Assembly: GCF_019396385.1 (NCBI RefSeq)
Contig: NZ_JAHKRN010000064.1
Coordinates: forward strand, 1-41,576
Length of the DNA stretch: 41,576 nt
Source: Nonomuraea harbinensis
GTDB taxonomy: Bacteria > Actinomycetota > Actinomycetes > Streptosporangiales > Streptosporangiaceae
Direction of reading: 5' to 3'
This document shows positions 17,768-26,128 of this stretch, piece after piece. Below the pieces are notes generated by a model, which was given only the letters and a program-made list of their open reading frames with translations, searched no databases and was not told the DNA's origin. The number at the start of each line of letters is the position of its first letter. The stretch's first letter is position 1. Made by a program: the position numbers and the translations under genes.

Positions 17768-18957
17768 GCCGGCCGCGCCTGCGGGCGGCGCTGTTGTCCC
17801 TGTTCCTGCTGTTCCTGTCGTCCCAGCTCGGCCTGGCCACGCCCGCCGCCGCGGACGACGAGATGGGCGCCCTCGCCAGGGACAAGCAGTGGCAGCTCGG
17901 CACGCTGCGGCTGCACGACGCCTGGCGGGTCACCCAGGGCGAGAACATGCTGGTCGCGGTGCTCGACACCGGGGTCCGCGGCGACCACCAGGACCTGCGC
18001 GGCTCCGTCGTGCACGGCCCCGACCTGACCGGAGCCGGCCGGGCCGGCGGGGTGTGGGGTCACCACGGCACCGCCATGGCCAGCCTCATCGCCGGCCACG
18101 GCCACGGCAAGGGCAAGGGCGGCGGCGTGCTCGGCGTCGCGCCCGCCGCCAAGGTGCTGTCGGTACGCGTCACGCTGGAGAACTCCGATCCCCGGCGGGC
18201 CAAGCGGCGCGCCGGTGGCCACGACGCGCTCGCCAAGGGCATCCGCTACGCCGTCGACCGGGGCGCCCAGGTCATCAGCATGTCGCTCGGCGGCGGCAGC
18301 GGCTCATGGGAGGGCTCGGCCGCCGAGGAGGAGGCGGTGCAGTACGCGGTCGCCCACGGCGCGGTGCTGGTCGCCTCCTCCGGCAACGACGGCGAGAGCA
18401 CCAACAGGAAGAACTTCCCCGCCGCCTACCCCGGCGTGATCGCCGTGGGCGCGGTCGACCGGAACTTCCGGCTCGCCGGGTTCTCCAACCGCCAGGACTA
18501 CCTCTCGGTCGTCGCCCCCGGCGTCGACATCGTCTCCGCCAACGGCGCCCGCCGGTACGTGGTCGGCGACGGCACCAGCTCGGCCGCCGCCATGGTCGCG
18601 GGCATCGCCGCACTGATCAGATCCGCGTACCCGGACCTGTCGCCGTACCACGTGCGGCGGGCCATCGAGCTCGGCACCAGGAAGCGTCCGCGCGGCGGCT
18701 ACAGCACCGGCTACGGCCACGGCGTCGCCGACGCCGCCCTGGCGCTGCGCGTGGCCGAACGTCTGGCCGGCCCCACCCAGCCGCCCCCGCTCCCCGCGGA
18801 GCACTTCGGCGGGGACCCGTCCGGCCCCCCGCCGGGCTCCCGCGCCCTGGTCATCGCGGGCCTGGTGGCGCTGGCCCTGGCCCTGTCGGCCCGCATCCTG
18901 CTCCGCCACGACCGGCGCCGAGCGGTTCCACGGACCTACGGCGAGCGCAGCTTCTGA
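17764..18957 (+). CDS. Mycosin-like subtilisin serine protease (S8), membrane-anchored
   Basis: 397 residues. Signal peptide at 1-30 (LLSLFLLFLSSQLGLATPAAA). The catalytic triad is visible: D68 in VAVLDTGV, H101 in HHGTAMAS, S272 in GDGTSSAAAMVAG, with the oxyanion asparagine N208 in SSGNDG. A Pro-rich linker (TQPPPLPAEHFGGDPSGPPPG) leads to one transmembrane helix (SRALVIAGLVALALALSARILL) and a basic cytoplasmic tail. This is the architecture of type VII secretion-associated mycosins. No eccB/C/D or WXG100 genes are seen in the window, so the protease is an orphan here. It overlaps the preceding secreted-protein gene by 4 bases. Confidence 0.9.
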   Translation: MSRPRLRAALLSLFLLFLSSQLGLATPAAADDEMGALARDKQWQLGTLRLHDAWRVTQGENMLVAVLDTGVRGDHQDLRGSVVHGPDLTGAGRAGGVWGHHGTAMASLIAGHGHGKGKGGGVLGVAPAAKVLSVRVTLENSDPRRAKRRAGGHDALAKGIRYAVDRGAQVISMSLGGGSGSWEGSAAEEEAVQYAVAHGAVLVASSGNDGESTNRKNFPAAYPGVIAVGAVDRNFRLAGFSNRQDYLSVVAPGVDIVSANGARRYVVGDGTSSAAAMVAGIAALIRSAYPDLSPYHVRRAIELGTRKRPRGGYSTGYGHGVADAALALRVAERLAGPTQPPPLPAEHFGGDPSGPPPGSRALVIAGLVALALALSARILLRHDRRRAVPRTYGERSF

Positions 18958-18966
18958 GACACACGA

Positions 18967-18997
18967 CCGCCCCCGCACCGGACGGGTGCGGGGGCGG
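18967..18997. terminator. Bidirectional terminator between the protease and opp genes
   Basis: Perfect 13-bp stem CCGCCCCCGCACC (18967-18979) / GGTGCGGGGGCGG (18985-18997), 5-base loop. It begins 10 bases after the protease stop and lies 18 bases beyond the oppF-like stop of the convergent operon. Confidence 0.75.
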
Positions 18998-19015
18998 CGC
19001 TGTCCACATGCGCCG

Positions 19016-20032
19016 CTAGTTCACATGCACCACGTCATGCGTCTCGGCGAAATGGCAGGCGCTCTCGTGGGACGTGCCCGGCCGGATCTGCAGCAGCGGC
19101 TCCTCCGTCGCGCAGATCTCCTGTGCCTTCCAGCACCGCGTGCGGAAGCGGCAGCCGGACGGCGGGTTGGCCGGCGACGGCGGGTCGCCCTGGAGGATGA
19201 TCCGCTCGCGCTGGTCGCGGCCCTCGGGGTCGGGGACCGGCACCGCCGACAGCAGCGCCTGGCTGTACGGGTGCGCGGGCTTGTCGTAGATCTCGACGTC
19301 CTTGCCGAGCTCGACGACCTTGCCCAGGTACATCACCGCGACCCGGTCGGAGATGTGGCGGACCACCGACAGGTCGTGGGCGATGAAGATGTACGCCAGG
19401 TTGAACTCGTTCTGCAGCCGCTCCAGCAGGTTGATCACCTGGGCCTGGATCGACACGTCCAGCGCCGAGACCGGCTCGTCACAGACGATGATCTCCGGCT
19501 GGAGCGCCAGCCCGCGGGCGATGCCGATGCGCTGGCGCTGACCGCCCGAGAACTGGTGGGGGTAGCGGTTGATGTGGTCGGGGTTGAGCCCGACGACCTC
19601 CAGCAGCTCCTGCACCTTGCGGGTGCGGTCGCCCTTCGGCGCCACCTCGGTGTGGATGTCGAACGGCTCGCCGACGATGTCGCCGACGGTCATCCGCGGG
19701 TTGAGCGAGGTGTACGGGTCCTGCATCACCATCTGGATGTTGCGCCGCATCCGCTTGAGCTCGGCGCCCTTGGCCTTGGCGATGTCACGACCGTTGATCT
19801 TGACGGAGCCGGAGGTGGGCCGCTCCAGCGCCATCAGCACCTTGGCGAGGGTGGACTTGCCGCAGCCGGACTCGCCCACGACGCCGAGCGTCTCGCCGCT
19901 GGCGAGGTCGAAGGAGACGCCGTCGACGGCCTTGATGGCCCCGATCTGCTTCTTGAACATGATCCCCTGGTTGAGGGGGAAATGCTTCACCAGATCGCGG
20001 ACCTCGAGGATCGTCTCACCCTTGGTCGCCAT
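19016..20032 (-). CDS. oppF: Peptide ABC transporter ATP-binding protein (OppF/DppF type)
   Basis: 338 residues. Walker A GESGCGKST, Q-loop MQDPYTSLNPRMTV, signature FSGGQRQRIG, Walker B IIVCDEPVSALD and switch histidine IAHDLSV are all intact. The C-terminal oligopeptide/dipeptide extension has the cysteine set GCRFRTRC...IC...SAC, which in related peptide importers can bind an iron-sulfur cluster. It is the last gene of the operon and overlaps oppD by 17 bases. Opp versus Dpp specificity cannot be read. Confidence 0.93.
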   Translation of the reverse strand: MATKGETILEVRDLVKHFPLNQGIMFKKQIGAIKAVDGVSFDLASGETLGVVGESGCGKSTLAKVLMALERPTSGSVKINGRDIAKAKGAELKRMRRNIQMVMQDPYTSLNPRMTVGDIVGEPFDIHTEVAPKGDRTRKVQELLEVVGLNPDHINRYPHQFSGGQRQRIGIARGLALQPEIIVCDEPVSALDVSIQAQVINLLERLQNEFNLAYIFIAHDLSVVRHISDRVAVMYLGKVVELGKDVEIYDKPAHPYSQALLSAVPVPDPEGRDQRERIILQGDPPSPANPPSGCRFRTRCWKAQEICATEEPLLQIRPGTSHESACHFAETHDVVHVN

Positions 20033-21053
20033 CGAGGACCTCCCTCCAGTAGTGGCAGGCGCTGTTGCGCGTGCCGCTGATCTCGTAGAGCGGGGGGCTG
20101 TCGGTCACGCAGTTGTCCTGCCGGTACGGGCAGCGCGGGTGGAAGGCGCAGCCGGTCGGCATGTCGAGCAGGTTGGGCGGCAGGCCCTTGATGGCGTACA
20201 GGTCCTGGCCCTTGAGGTCGACCCGGGGGATCGACTCCAGCAGCCCCTTGGTGTAGGGGTGGGCGGGGGCCTTGTAGATGTCGTGCACGGAAGCGTTCTC
20301 CACGATGCGCCCGCCGTACATGACCGCGATCTTGTCGGCGACGTCGGCGACGACGCCGAGGTCGTGGGTGATCAGGATCATGCCCATGTTGCTCTCGCGC
20401 TGCAGCTCCGCGAGCAGCTCCATGACCTGGGCCTGGACCGTCACGTCGAGCGCGGTGGTCGGCTCGTCGGCGATCAGCACCTCGGGGTCCAGCGCGATCG
20501 CCATGGCGATCATGATGCGCTGCCGCATGCCCCCGGAGAACTGGTGCGGATAGTCGTTGACGCGCTGCTTGGCGCCCGGGATGCGGACCCGGTCCATCAG
20601 CTCGACGGCCTTCTTCACGGCGTCGCGCTTGCCCATGCCGCGGTGCACCCGGAACATCTCGCTGATCTGCCAGCCCACGGTGAACACCGGGTTGAGCGCG
20701 GAGAGCGCGTCCTGGAAAATCATCGCGATGCGCTGGCCGCGCACCTGCGTGCGCGCCTCCTCCGAGAGCCTGAGCAGGTCGGTGCCGTTGAAGCGGACCT
20801 CCCCCTTGGGGATGCGCGCCGGCGGCATGTCGAGGATGCCCATGATCGCCTGCGCGGTCACGGACTTGCCGGAACCCGACTCGCCCAGGACGGCGAGGGT
20901 CTCGCCCGCCTGGAGCGAGTAGCTCACTCCGTTGACCGCCCGTACCAGGCCGGCGCGCGTGGCGAACTCCACGTGCAGGTCGTCCACCGCGAGCAGCGGC
21001 TCGTTGCCCAGCCCTCCCTCGGCAGGCAACGCGTGCGGCGATGTCTTGCTCAT
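20016..21053 (-). CDS. oppD: Peptide ABC transporter ATP-binding protein (OppD/DppD type)
   Basis: 345 residues. Walker A LGESGSGKS, QDALSALNPVFTV, signature FSGGMRQRIM, Walker B VLIADEPTTALD and THDLGV are present; MPTGCAFHPRCPYRQDNC...SAC forms the conserved four-cysteine C-terminal motif. It pairs with OppF as the ATPase heterodimer. It follows oppC by 12 bases and overlaps oppF. Confidence 0.94.
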   Translation of the reverse strand: MSKTSPHALPAEGGLGNEPLLAVDDLHVEFATRAGLVRAVNGVSYSLQAGETLAVLGESGSGKSVTAQAIMGILDMPPARIPKGEVRFNGTDLLRLSEEARTQVRGQRIAMIFQDALSALNPVFTVGWQISEMFRVHRGMGKRDAVKKAVELMDRVRIPGAKQRVNDYPHQFSGGMRQRIMIAMAIALDPEVLIADEPTTALDVTVQAQVMELLAELQRESNMGMILITHDLGVVADVADKIAVMYGGRIVENASVHDIYKAPAHPYTKGLLESIPRVDLKGQDLYAIKGLPPNLLDMPTGCAFHPRCPYRQDNCVTDSPPLYEISGTRNSACHYWREVLDGDQG

Positions 21054-21065
21054 GTTTCCCCCCTC

Positions 21066-22037
21066 CTACCTGAGCTTCGGGTCGAGCGCGTCGCGTACGG
21101 CGTCGCCCAGCATGATGAACGCGAGCACCGTGATGCTCAGGAACAGGGCCGGGAACACCAGCGGCAGCGGCGCCTCCAGGAACCGGTTCCGGGCGTCGGC
21201 GATCATCAGGCCCCAGGAGATGTCGGGCGACTGCACGCCGACCCCCAGGAAGGACAGCGCGGCCTCGGCCGCGATGAAACCGCCCAGGTTGATGGTGGCG
21301 ACGACGATCACCGGCGCGAGCGCGTTCGGCAGCAGGTGCCGGAACATGATGCGCGCCTGACCGGCCCCCAGCGCCTTGGCCGCCAGCACGAAGTCCTGGC
21401 TTCTCGCGGTGATGACGGCCGCCCGCATGATGCGGAAGGTCATCGGCCACGCCAGCACCGAGAGCGCGATCACCACGATCCAGATGCCGATCCCGGCGTC
21501 CCGGAACGTCGCCGTGATGAGCAGCGCGCCCAGGATGGAGGGGATGGCGAAGAAGACCTCGGTGACGCGGGACGTCAGGACGTCGGTCCAGCCGCCCCGG
21601 GTGCCCGCCAGCAGGCCGAGCAGCCCGCCGACCAGCGCCGTGATCACCGTGGTGGCGACACCGATGATGATCGAGTTCTTGGCGCCGTAGATGGTCTTGG
21701 CGTACACGTCGCAGCCGAGGTTGTCGCGGCCGAAGATGTGGCCGGCGCTCGGGCCCTGGCGAGCGGTGGAAAGCTCGCAGGTCTTCGCGTCGAACGGGTT
21801 GATCGAGGTGAACAGCGACGGCCAGAACGACATGACCAGCAGGATCGCGATCAGGACCAGCGAGAAGATGAACATCGGCCTGCGGCGCAGGTCGTACCAG
21901 GCGTCTCGCCAGAGGCTCGCCGGCTTCGCTTCCTTCTTCTTGGGCTGCTTGACCGGCGGGGACGGCTGGTTCTCCGTCAGCGACTGGGTTTCGGGGAACG
22001 CCGGCCCGACCTGGCCCAGCTGCGGTGTCTCACTCAT
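21066..22037 (-). CDS. oppC: Peptide ABC transporter permease (OppC type)
   Basis: 323 residues. A polar cytoplasmic N-terminus of about 55 residues (with KQPKKKEAKP) precedes the first transmembrane helix; about six helices follow. The coupling-loop EAA motif region reads AAKALGAGQARIMFRHLLPNALAPVIV. The end LGDAVRDALDPKLR is typical of OppC/DppC. Its start overlaps the oppB stop by 8 bases, so the two permease subunits are translationally coupled. Confidence 0.93.
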   Translation of the reverse strand: MSETPQLGQVGPAFPETQSLTENQPSPPVKQPKKKEAKPASLWRDAWYDLRRRPMFIFSLVLIAILLVMSFWPSLFTSINPFDAKTCELSTARQGPSAGHIFGRDNLGCDVYAKTIYGAKNSIIIGVATTVITALVGGLLGLLAGTRGGWTDVLTSRVTEVFFAIPSILGALLITATFRDAGIGIWIVVIALSVLAWPMTFRIMRAAVITARSQDFVLAAKALGAGQARIMFRHLLPNALAPVIVVATINLGGFIAAEAALSFLGVGVQSPDISWGLMIADARNRFLEAPLPLVFPALFLSITVLAFIMLGDAVRDALDPKLR

Positions 22038-22974
22038 AGCGGATCCTCGGATCGAGCACGGCGTACAGCATGTCGACGATCAGGTTCGCCACGATGTACA
22101 CCAGCACCAGGATTGTCACGATACCTACGACGATGGGTTGCTCACGTAGGTAAACGCCCTGATACAACTGCAAGCCGATGCCCGGCAGGTTGAAGATGGT
22201 CTCCGTGATGATGGCGCCGCCCATGAGCACGCCCAGGTCGGCTCCGAGATAGGTGACCATCGGGATCAGCGCGTTGCGCAACCCGTGTCTGCCCACGACC
22301 CGCCGTCTCGACAGGCCCTTCGCGGTGGCGGTGCGGATGTAGTCGGAGCGCAGCGTCTCGACCAGACTCGTCCTGGTCAGACGTGTCAGGTACGCGATCG
22401 ACGTGCCGGCCAGCACGAAGCCCGGCAGCAGGTACGACTGCAGGCCCTGGCCGACTCCCGCGATGGGGAAGAACTCGATCCCGGTGACCTGCTTGAGCCA
22501 GACGCCCAGCCACAGCTGCAGCACGAAGCCGGTGACCAGGGTCGGCACCGAGATGAGCAGCAGCGTCGAGGCCAGGATCGCGGTGTCGGTGGCCCGGCCG
22601 CGGCGCAGCGCCGCCCAGAGGCCGAGCAGCAGGCCGATGATGGCCTCCATGACCAGCGCGGTGAACGCGAGGTTCAGCGTGACCTGGAACTTGCCCGCCA
22701 TCAGCTGGGTGACGGGGACGCCGGCGAAGGTCTTCCCGAAGTCACCGTGGAAAAGGATGCCGCTGATGTAGTACCAGTACTGGACCAGCAGCGGATCGTT
22801 CAGGTGATACTGCTCGCGGATGATGGCGGTGATCGCCGGGTCCTGGCGCTTCTCGCCGGCGAGCGCCTCGATGGGGTCACCAGGAAGCGCGAACACGATG
22901 GCGAAGATGAACAGGGTGGCGCCCAGCAGGACTGGTATCGCCTGGATCAGGCGCCTGATGATGTAACGGCCCAT
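22030..22974 (-). CDS. oppB: Peptide ABC transporter permease (OppB type)
   Basis: 314 residues from the ATG at 22974, chosen for GGGAGG just upstream and the family-typical start MGRYIIRRLIQAIPVLLGATLFIF. Six transmembrane segments are apparent. The coupling loop reads TATAKGLSRRRVVGRHGLRNALIPMVTYLG, and the end NLIVDMLYAVLDPRIRYE is a hallmark of OppB/DppB. It lies 124 bases after the binding-protein gene; a hairpin in that gap may lower its expression relative to the binding protein. Confidence 0.94.
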   Translation of the reverse strand: MGRYIIRRLIQAIPVLLGATLFIFAIVFALPGDPIEALAGEKRQDPAITAIIREQYHLNDPLLVQYWYYISGILFHGDFGKTFAGVPVTQLMAGKFQVTLNLAFTALVMEAIIGLLLGLWAALRRGRATDTAILASTLLLISVPTLVTGFVLQLWLGVWLKQVTGIEFFPIAGVGQGLQSYLLPGFVLAGTSIAYLTRLTRTSLVETLRSDYIRTATAKGLSRRRVVGRHGLRNALIPMVTYLGADLGVLMGGAIITETIFNLPGIGLQLYQGVYLREQPIVVGIVTILVLVYIVANLIVDMLYAVLDPRIRYE

Positions 22975-22995
22975 ACAAGCCTCCCGTACATGCCA

Positions 22996-23089
22996 GAAGG
23001 CAGTCCCTGGGAACCTTGGGTGGCGCGTGCCCAAGCGACTGCCTTCGTGGCGGGCTCACGAGGGGTGGACGGCGTCCCGCCCACCCCCG
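22996..23089 (-). other. Stem-loops between the binding-protein and permease genes
   Basis: A 10-bp stem GAAGGCAGTC (22996-23005) / GACTGCCTTC (23037-23046) encloses an inner CTTGGG/CCCAAG stem; a second inverted repeat GGGGTGG/CCACCCC (23062-23068, 23081-23087) lies just after the oppA stop. Neither is followed by a U tract. Such structures often stabilise the binding-protein mRNA or partly terminate transcription before the permeases. Confidence 0.55.
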
Positions 23090-23098
23090 TATATAACG

Positions 23099-24736
23099 TC
23101 AGGCCTTCTCGACGTCAGCCCATTCAACCTGGTTGAGCAGATTGATTCTGACGTTCTTCACCTGAGTGGAGTACCCAGAGTTGTTCCGGTAGAAGTACAC
23201 CGGAACGTACGGGAGGTCCTTGATCAGGACATCGTCGGCCTGCTGGTAGAACTTCAGGCCCTCTTCAGGGCTCTCCGCCTGGTCGCCCTTGGCCACCAGC
23301 TCGTCGAACTCCTTGCTGGAGTAGCCCGCGTAGTTGGAGCCGGTCTTGATGGCGCCGGTCGAGAAGATCGGCGACAGGTAGTTCTCCGCCGACGGGTAGT
23401 CGACCGCCCAGCCCATGCGGAACATGCCCTTGTACTTCTTGGCGTCCAGGTCGTCGAGGATGTTCGCGAACTTCTCGAACGGCCGCACGGTGACCTCGAC
23501 GCCGAGGTTGGCCCGCAGGTTGTTGGCGACGGCCTCGATCCACTCCTTGTGGCCGCCGTCGGCGTTGTAGCCCAGCTCCAGCTTGGCCGGGCCGTTGGCC
23601 GCCGCGTACTGCTCCTTCGCCTTGCCCGGGTCGTAGGTGCAGGCCGCGCAGGCGCCCTGGCGGTAGCCGTCGATGGCCGGGTTGATGAAGTCGTCGGCGG
23701 GGGCGCGGGTGCCGGAGAAGACCGTCTCGGCGATGGTCTTCCGGTCGATGGCCATCGAGATGGCCTCCCGCATCCGGACGTCCTTGTACTCGTCGTTGTA
23801 CTGCAGCGGGAAGCCGATGTAGCCGATGCCGGCGTCCGGCTGGTCCTGGTAGCGGTCGCCCAGGGCCGTCTTCGCGCTGGAGATGGCCGAGGCCGGCAGC
23901 GAGTCGTGGATGTCCACGTTGTTCGCCTGCAGGTCGTTGTAGGCCGTCTCGGAGCTGTTGTAGAGCTTGAACTGGAGCTTGGTCCAGCCGTTGGGCTTCT
24001 TGGCCGGGTACTTGTCGTACACGGAGAGGTCGACCGTCTGGTCGGTGCCCTTCTTGTACGGCTTGTCGAGCTTGAAGAGGCCCTGGCCGATCGGCTTCTC
24101 GCCGTACTCGTTGGTCACCTTGCCGTCGGCGCCGAAGGCGGCCTTGGGCAGCGGGTAGAAGGCGGTGTAGCCGAGCATCGTCCTGAACTGCGAGAACGGC
24201 GCCGCCAGCTCGACGGTGAAGGTCGAGTCGTCGACGACCTTCAGGCCTTCCATCTCCTTGGTGGTGACTTCCTTGCCCTCACCCGGGTTCAGCGCGTCGT
24301 AGCCCTTGACGCGGCCGAAGAAGTAGCCGGCGCCCTGCGCGTTGTCCTGGTTGGCGGCGTAGTTCCACGCGTCGACGTAGTTCTGTGCGACGAGCGGCTC
24401 ACCGTTGTGCCAGGTGTAGCCCGACTTGAGCTTGATCGTCCACGTGATGTTGTCTTCCGTGGTGATCGACTCGGCAGCGGCTTCTACGACCTGCTTGTTC
24501 TCGTCGTAGTTCACCAGGGGCTCGAAGACGGCCGCGAGGAGCTCGGAGCCCTCGGACTCGGTGGTGTTCGAGGGGACCAGCAGGTTCTGCGGCTCACCCA
24601 GCTCCATGCGGACCGGCGTGTCGCCGCCATCCGCCGCGGGGTCACCGGACGGGCTGGCGCCGCCGCCGCACGCGGCAACCGCGAGAGCGAGCAGCGCGGT
24701 ACCGGCGACGATCCGTGCGCCTCTAGTAACACGCAT
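23099..24736 (-). CDS. oppA: Peptide-binding lipoprotein (SBP family 5, OppA/DppA type)
   Basis: 545 residues. The lipoprotein signal MRVTRGARIVAGTALLALAV ends in the lipobox LAVAAC with the lipidated cysteine at 23, followed by a Gly/Ser/Asp-rich tether. Family 5 features include EPQNLLVPSNTTESEGSELLAAVFEPLVNYDE, the ITWTIKLKSGYTWHNGEPLVAQNYVDAWNY signature and the long C-terminal lobe ending in VKNVRINLLNQVEWADVEKA. It is the first gene of the operon, with GGGAGGAA upstream of the ATG and a T-rich spacer. It should deliver oligopeptides to OppBCDF on the outer face of the membrane. Confidence 0.95.
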   Translation of the reverse strand: MRVTRGARIVAGTALLALAVAACGGGASPSGDPAADGGDTPVRMELGEPQNLLVPSNTTESEGSELLAAVFEPLVNYDENKQVVEAAAESITTEDNITWTIKLKSGYTWHNGEPLVAQNYVDAWNYAANQDNAQGAGYFFGRVKGYDALNPGEGKEVTTKEMEGLKVVDDSTFTVELAAPFSQFRTMLGYTAFYPLPKAAFGADGKVTNEYGEKPIGQGLFKLDKPYKKGTDQTVDLSVYDKYPAKKPNGWTKLQFKLYNSSETAYNDLQANNVDIHDSLPASAISSAKTALGDRYQDQPDAGIGYIGFPLQYNDEYKDVRMREAISMAIDRKTIAETVFSGTRAPADDFINPAIDGYRQGACAACTYDPGKAKEQYAAANGPAKLELGYNADGGHKEWIEAVANNLRANLGVEVTVRPFEKFANILDDLDAKKYKGMFRMGWAVDYPSAENYLSPIFSTGAIKTGSNYAGYSSKEFDELVAKGDQAESPEEGLKFYQQADDVLIKDLPYVPVYFYRNNSGYSTQVKNVRINLLNQVEWADVEKA

Positions 24737-25027
24737 GGTGAAAAAATTCCTCCCTCTACCAAGGTGGGCGTAAGCGCTGAGCTGCGATGATCGTGAGCAG
24801 CCTGACGGGGGGTTCCTTGTAATCCCCCGGGTTTGGCTGACCTGGTCAAACCAGCCGACGCCCTGCCAGTCGATCGCGACTATCTCCTACTACTTGCCAC
24901 CAGCACGTCTCTGGCGCGTTGCAGTTCGGTCACACGTCCGCCTGTCCCACGTCGCGCCCATACAGCTCGCAAGGGGATGAAGTGCATAAACGAGTCAGAC
25001 GGGCATTCGCGGGGACGGGAAGTGTCG
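24737..25027. other. Divergent intergenic region between oppA and the exporter genes
   Basis: Part of a 474-base gap holding no large gene. In the leader of the opp operon there is an imperfect inverted repeat GGTTTG...CAAACC (24830-24852), which overlaps a second one, GGCTG...CAGCC, and could be an operator. Just beside it a hairpin GGGGGGTT/AATCCCCC (about 24818-24829) lies on the + strand. No promoter with two convincing hexamers was found on either strand. Confidence 0.35.
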
Positions 25028-25099
25028 ATGAAAAATACCTCTTACCAGACGGTGCTCGTGCCGTTGCCGCCATCGTCCGTCCCGCTGGGCTACGGTTGA
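25028..25099 (+). CDS. Possible 23-residue small ORF upstream of tagG-like gene
   Basis: ATG at 25028 with GGGAAG 8 bases upstream, then codons for MKNTSYQTVLVPLPPSSVPL followed by GYG and a stop. The initiating region is unusually A-rich (ATGAAAAATACC) for this genome, which is typical of well-translated starts. The stop lies 111 bases before the ABC permease start. It could be a regulatory leader peptide, a small protein, or chance; I do not recognise it. Confidence 0.3.
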   Translation: MKNTSYQTVLVPLPPSSVPLGYG

Positions 25100-25210
25100 G
25101 CGAGTCTTGACGGTGGCTTGGAACCGAGCGCCACGAGACACCGTCCAACTGTCGGCCGCGCGCCACGCGGCAGGCATCCCGAGCAACCCGGATCCAATAG
25201 AGTCCATCCC

Positions 25211-26128
25211 ATGAGCCAGCCGGAATCCGCTGTCGCGGACGCCCAGGCGGGCGGCCGAAGCGGGCAGGAGCCGCTGGCCAAGCTCGCCGAGAGATACGGG
25301 CTTCGCCGTGCCATCGCACGGCCGAGGTTTCTCGTCTATGTGCGCCAACTCGCGGAGCGACGACACTTCATCCTGACGTACGCGACCTCGCGCAACGTCT
25401 CGAAGTACTCCAGCTCCGCTCTCGGCCAGCTGTGGCAGGTCCTGACCCCCCTGCTCAACGCGGCCATCTACTATGTGATGTTCGGCATAGTCCTCGGCGG
25501 CCGCGACGGCGTCGAGAACTACCCGGCCTTCCTGCTGATCGGCATCTTCGTCTTCACCTACACGCAGCGCAGCGTCACCGCGGGCGCCAAGTCGATCTCC
25601 GGCAATCTGTCGCTGATCCGTGCGCTCCACTTCCCACGCGCCGCGCTGCCCCTGGCCTACACCATCCAGGAGCTCCAGCAGCTCGCCATCTCCATGGGCG
25701 TGCTGGTGCTGATCGTGTTCATCACCGCCGAGGTGCCTACGTGGTACTGGTTGATGATCCCGGTCGTGCTGATCCTGCAGACCATGTTCAACGTCGGCGC
25801 CGGGCTGGTGATGGCACGGCTCGGGTCCTCCATGCGGGACCTCAACCAGCTGCTGCCGTTCATCACCCGCACCTGGCTCTACGCCTCCGGTGTCTTCTTC
25901 TCCATCCAGGACAAGGTGGTGGAGACCGCGGATCTGCCGCAGTGGGTCGCCACCGCCATGTACCTCAACCCAGCCGCCTCGTACATCGAGTGGATGCGGG
26001 ACATCTTCATCTACAAGCACACTCCCCCGCCGATGGTGTGGATGGCTTGCGTATTCTGGGCAGTGTTCGCACTCTGCTTCGGCTTCTGGTACTTCTGGCG
26101 GGCTGAGGAGAGGTACGGGCGTGGCTGA
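25211..26128 (+). CDS. ABC-2 type polysaccharide/teichoic acid export permease (TagG/Wzm-like)
   Basis: 305 residues from the ATG at 25211; no strong ribosome site is seen. A cytoplasmic N-terminus (about 60 residues) leads into about six transmembrane helices. Family markers include YSSSALGQLWQVLTPLLNAAIYYVMFGIVLGGRDGVENYPAFLLIGIFVFTY (the LGxLWxxLxP amphipathic entry helix) and TRTWLYASGVFFSIQDKV...LNPAASYIEWMRD near the end. It forms the membrane part of an exporter for an undecaprenyl-linked glycan, such as teichoic acid or galactan. The ATPase gene overlaps its 3' end by 8 bases. Confidence 0.88.
   Translation: MSQPESAVADAQAGGRSGQEPLAKLAERYGLRRAIARPRFLVYVRQLAERRHFILTYATSRNVSKYSSSALGQLWQVLTPLLNAAIYYVMFGIVLGGRDGVENYPAFLLIGIFVFTYTQRSVTAGAKSISGNLSLIRALHFPRAALPLAYTIQELQQLAISMGVLVLIVFITAEVPTWYWLMIPVVLILQTMFNVGAGLVMARLGSSMRDLNQLLPFITRTWLYASGVFFSIQDKVVETADLPQWVATAMYLNPAASYIEWMRDIFIYKHTPPPMVWMACVFWAVFALCFGFWYFWRAEERYGRG

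Noticed and set aside
19569..22193. An 874-codon open frame on the plus strand, antisense to the opp genes
   Set aside because: It is a shadow frame of GC-rich coding sequence. The minus-strand ORFs have full ABC transporter motifs and ribosome sites, and the plus frame shows no domain.
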